A stretch of 8,051 nt of DNA, from the NCBI GenBank assembly GCA_016197345.1, contig JACPVY010000553.1, forward strand, positions 1 through 8,051, given 5' to 3'. This stretch comes from Burkholderiales bacterium (GTDB lineage: Bacteria > Pseudomonadota > Gammaproteobacteria > Burkholderiales > Burkholderiaceae_D). How positions within the stretch are numbered: the first letter of the stretch is position 1; each line of letters starts with the position of its first letter. The translations under genes were made by a program, and so were the position numbers. The notes under the pieces are model-generated. The model did no database searches and had not been told where the DNA came from. It saw only the letters and a program-made list of their open reading frames with translations. Below, piece by piece: positions 7,317 through 8,051 of this stretch.

Positions 7317-7322
7317 GAGGAG
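7317..7322 (+). promoter_or_regulatory. Ribosome binding site supporting a TTG start
   Basis: GAGGAG-type sequence (GGAG at 7319-7322) lies 6 bases before TTG at 7329. No in-frame ATG gives the signal peptide, so this site decides the start. Confidence 0.7.
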
Positions 7323-7328
7323 ACGAAA

Positions 7329-8051
7329 TTGAAACAAATCAATGGTTTAACGCTGTTACTACTGGCCAGTGCCCTGAGCGCTTGCGGTGGTGGCGCAAAT
7401 GAACAATCTGCCCCGAATACCAAATTATTGGCGACCAGCAAAGCGGTTGCCGATTGCGCACCGTGGAGCGCTAGCACGGTGTATACCAGCGGCCAATGCG
7501 TGACCTATAACGGCAAAACCTATAGCGCAAAATGGTGGACACAAAACAATGTCCCCGGCGCGGATCAGTGGGGGCCATGGGCGGAGGTAAGCACCACACC
7601 GACGCCAACACCGACGCCAACACCGACGCCTACCCCAACACCTACGCCGACTCCAACACCCACTCCAACGCCGGGATGTGCGAAGTATGTTGCCGGGGCT
7701 AGCTATAAAGCCGGCGATATTGTGAGCAATGCGGGTGGTGTCTATCAATGTAGCGTCGCTGGTTGGTGCTCGTCCGGCAATTCCGCTTATGAGCCGGGCG
7801 TGGGCTGGGCATGGCAGCAAGCGTGGAGCGTAAGCAATGCGGACTCATGCACGACGCCGACTCCTACGCCAACCCCAACCCCTACACCGACGCCAACGCC
7901 CACACCGACTCCCACGCCGACGCCGACGCCTACACCCACCCCCACGCCAACGCCTAGCCCAGTCGCTTGTAAGCCCGATGGCCTCATCACACCTGTTTCC
8001 GGCGTGCCGTATTGCCAAGTGTATGACGCAAATGGCCGTGAAATGCTGGCC
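7329..8051 (+). CDS. N-terminal part of a fourth chitin-binding lipoprotein, probable chitinase (runs off the window)
   Basis: Open from TTG 7329 to the window edge (241 codons, no stop). Residues 1-18 are a short signal peptide with lipobox LSAC, lipidated at Cys19 and followed by GGG. Residues 43-87 are a CBM5/12 with AKWW, 89-115 a Thr-Pro linker, 117-174 the second Cys-rich chitin-binding module, and 175-211 another linker. The final 30 residues (VACKPDGLITPVSGVPYCQVYD...) begin a new domain with two Cys. From memory, similar CKPDGL...PYC segments precede some bacterial GH18 domains, but no catalytic residue is in view. The second module and its flanks ([18 protein letters not shown]) match the first GH18 gene more closely than the other two, suggesting those two are the nearest paralogues for this cassette. 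An ATG-only gene search would miss this start. Confidence 0.85.
   Translation, partial: MKQINGLTLLLLASALSACGGGANEQSAPNTKLLATSKAVADCAPWSASTVYTSGQCVTYNGKTYSAKWWTQNNVPGADQWGPWAEVSTTPTPTPTPTPTPTPTPTPTPTPTPTPGCAKYVAGASYKAGDIVSNAGGVYQCSVAGWCSSGNSAYEPGVGWAWQQAWSVSNADSCTTPTPTPTPTPTPTPTPTPTPTPTPTPTPTPTPTPSPVACKPDGLITPVSGVPYCQVYDANGREMLA
7593..7673 (+). repeat. (Thr-Pro)n linker 1 of the fourth lipoprotein
   Basis: Contains a 12-bp unit repeated exactly (7596-7607, 7608-7619) and a third copy with one mismatch (7620-7631). Confidence 0.85.
7851..7961 (+). repeat. (Thr-Pro)n linker 2 of the fourth lipoprotein
   Basis: About 18 Thr-Pro units ending in TPSP before the unseen catalytic region. Confidence 0.85.

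Overview
The window is a tandem chitin-degradation locus, with every gene on the + strand. It has the character of a Gram-negative, moderate-GC chitinolytic betaproteobacterium, for example a relative of Chitinibacter, Deefgea or Chromobacterium. That placement is inferred from the lipoprotein signals, the repeated CBM5/12 modules and the long Thr-Pro linkers, and no marker gene confirms it. There are no RNA genes, transposases or CRISPR arrays.

Layout: (1) 109-2040, a lipoprotein with two chitin-binding modules and a GH18 chitinase domain of the insertion-domain type. (2) 2187-3266, a cytoplasmic cupin_8/JmjC-type Fe(II)/2-oxoglutarate dioxygenase with a complete set of metal and cosubstrate residues. 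(3) 3382-4934, a second GH18 lipoprotein gene of a different GH18 type. It is split by a -1 frame change at about 3801-3807 and its second chitin-binding module is half deleted. (4) 4935-5501, a gene-free stretch with a candidate terminator, two adjacent hairpins (one holding an 18-bp perfect palindrome) and a 36-bp-arm inverted repeat. (5) 5502-7244, a lipoprotein with two chitin-binding modules and a GH19 chitinase domain. (6) 7329 to the window end, the N-terminal part of a fourth lipoprotein of the same design, starting with TTG, whose catalytic domain lies outside the window.

The four chitinase-type genes share one N-terminal cassette: lipobox ending in Cys-Gly-Gly, a CBM5/12 with an AKWW core, a (Thr-Pro)n linker, a second Cys-rich chitin-binding module (half lost in gene 3), another (Thr-Pro)n linker, then a catalytic domain. 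The catalytic domains are unrelated or distantly related (two GH18 types, GH19, one unseen). This suggests a modular battery of lipid-anchored chitinases on flexible stalks with complementary cleavage modes. Hairpins follow genes 1, 2, 3 and 5, so each gene may be its own transcription unit. The most notable points are the shared cassette on unrelated catalytic domains, the broken third chitinase, the FIH-like dioxygenase embedded among chitinases, and the structured repeat before the GH19 gene.
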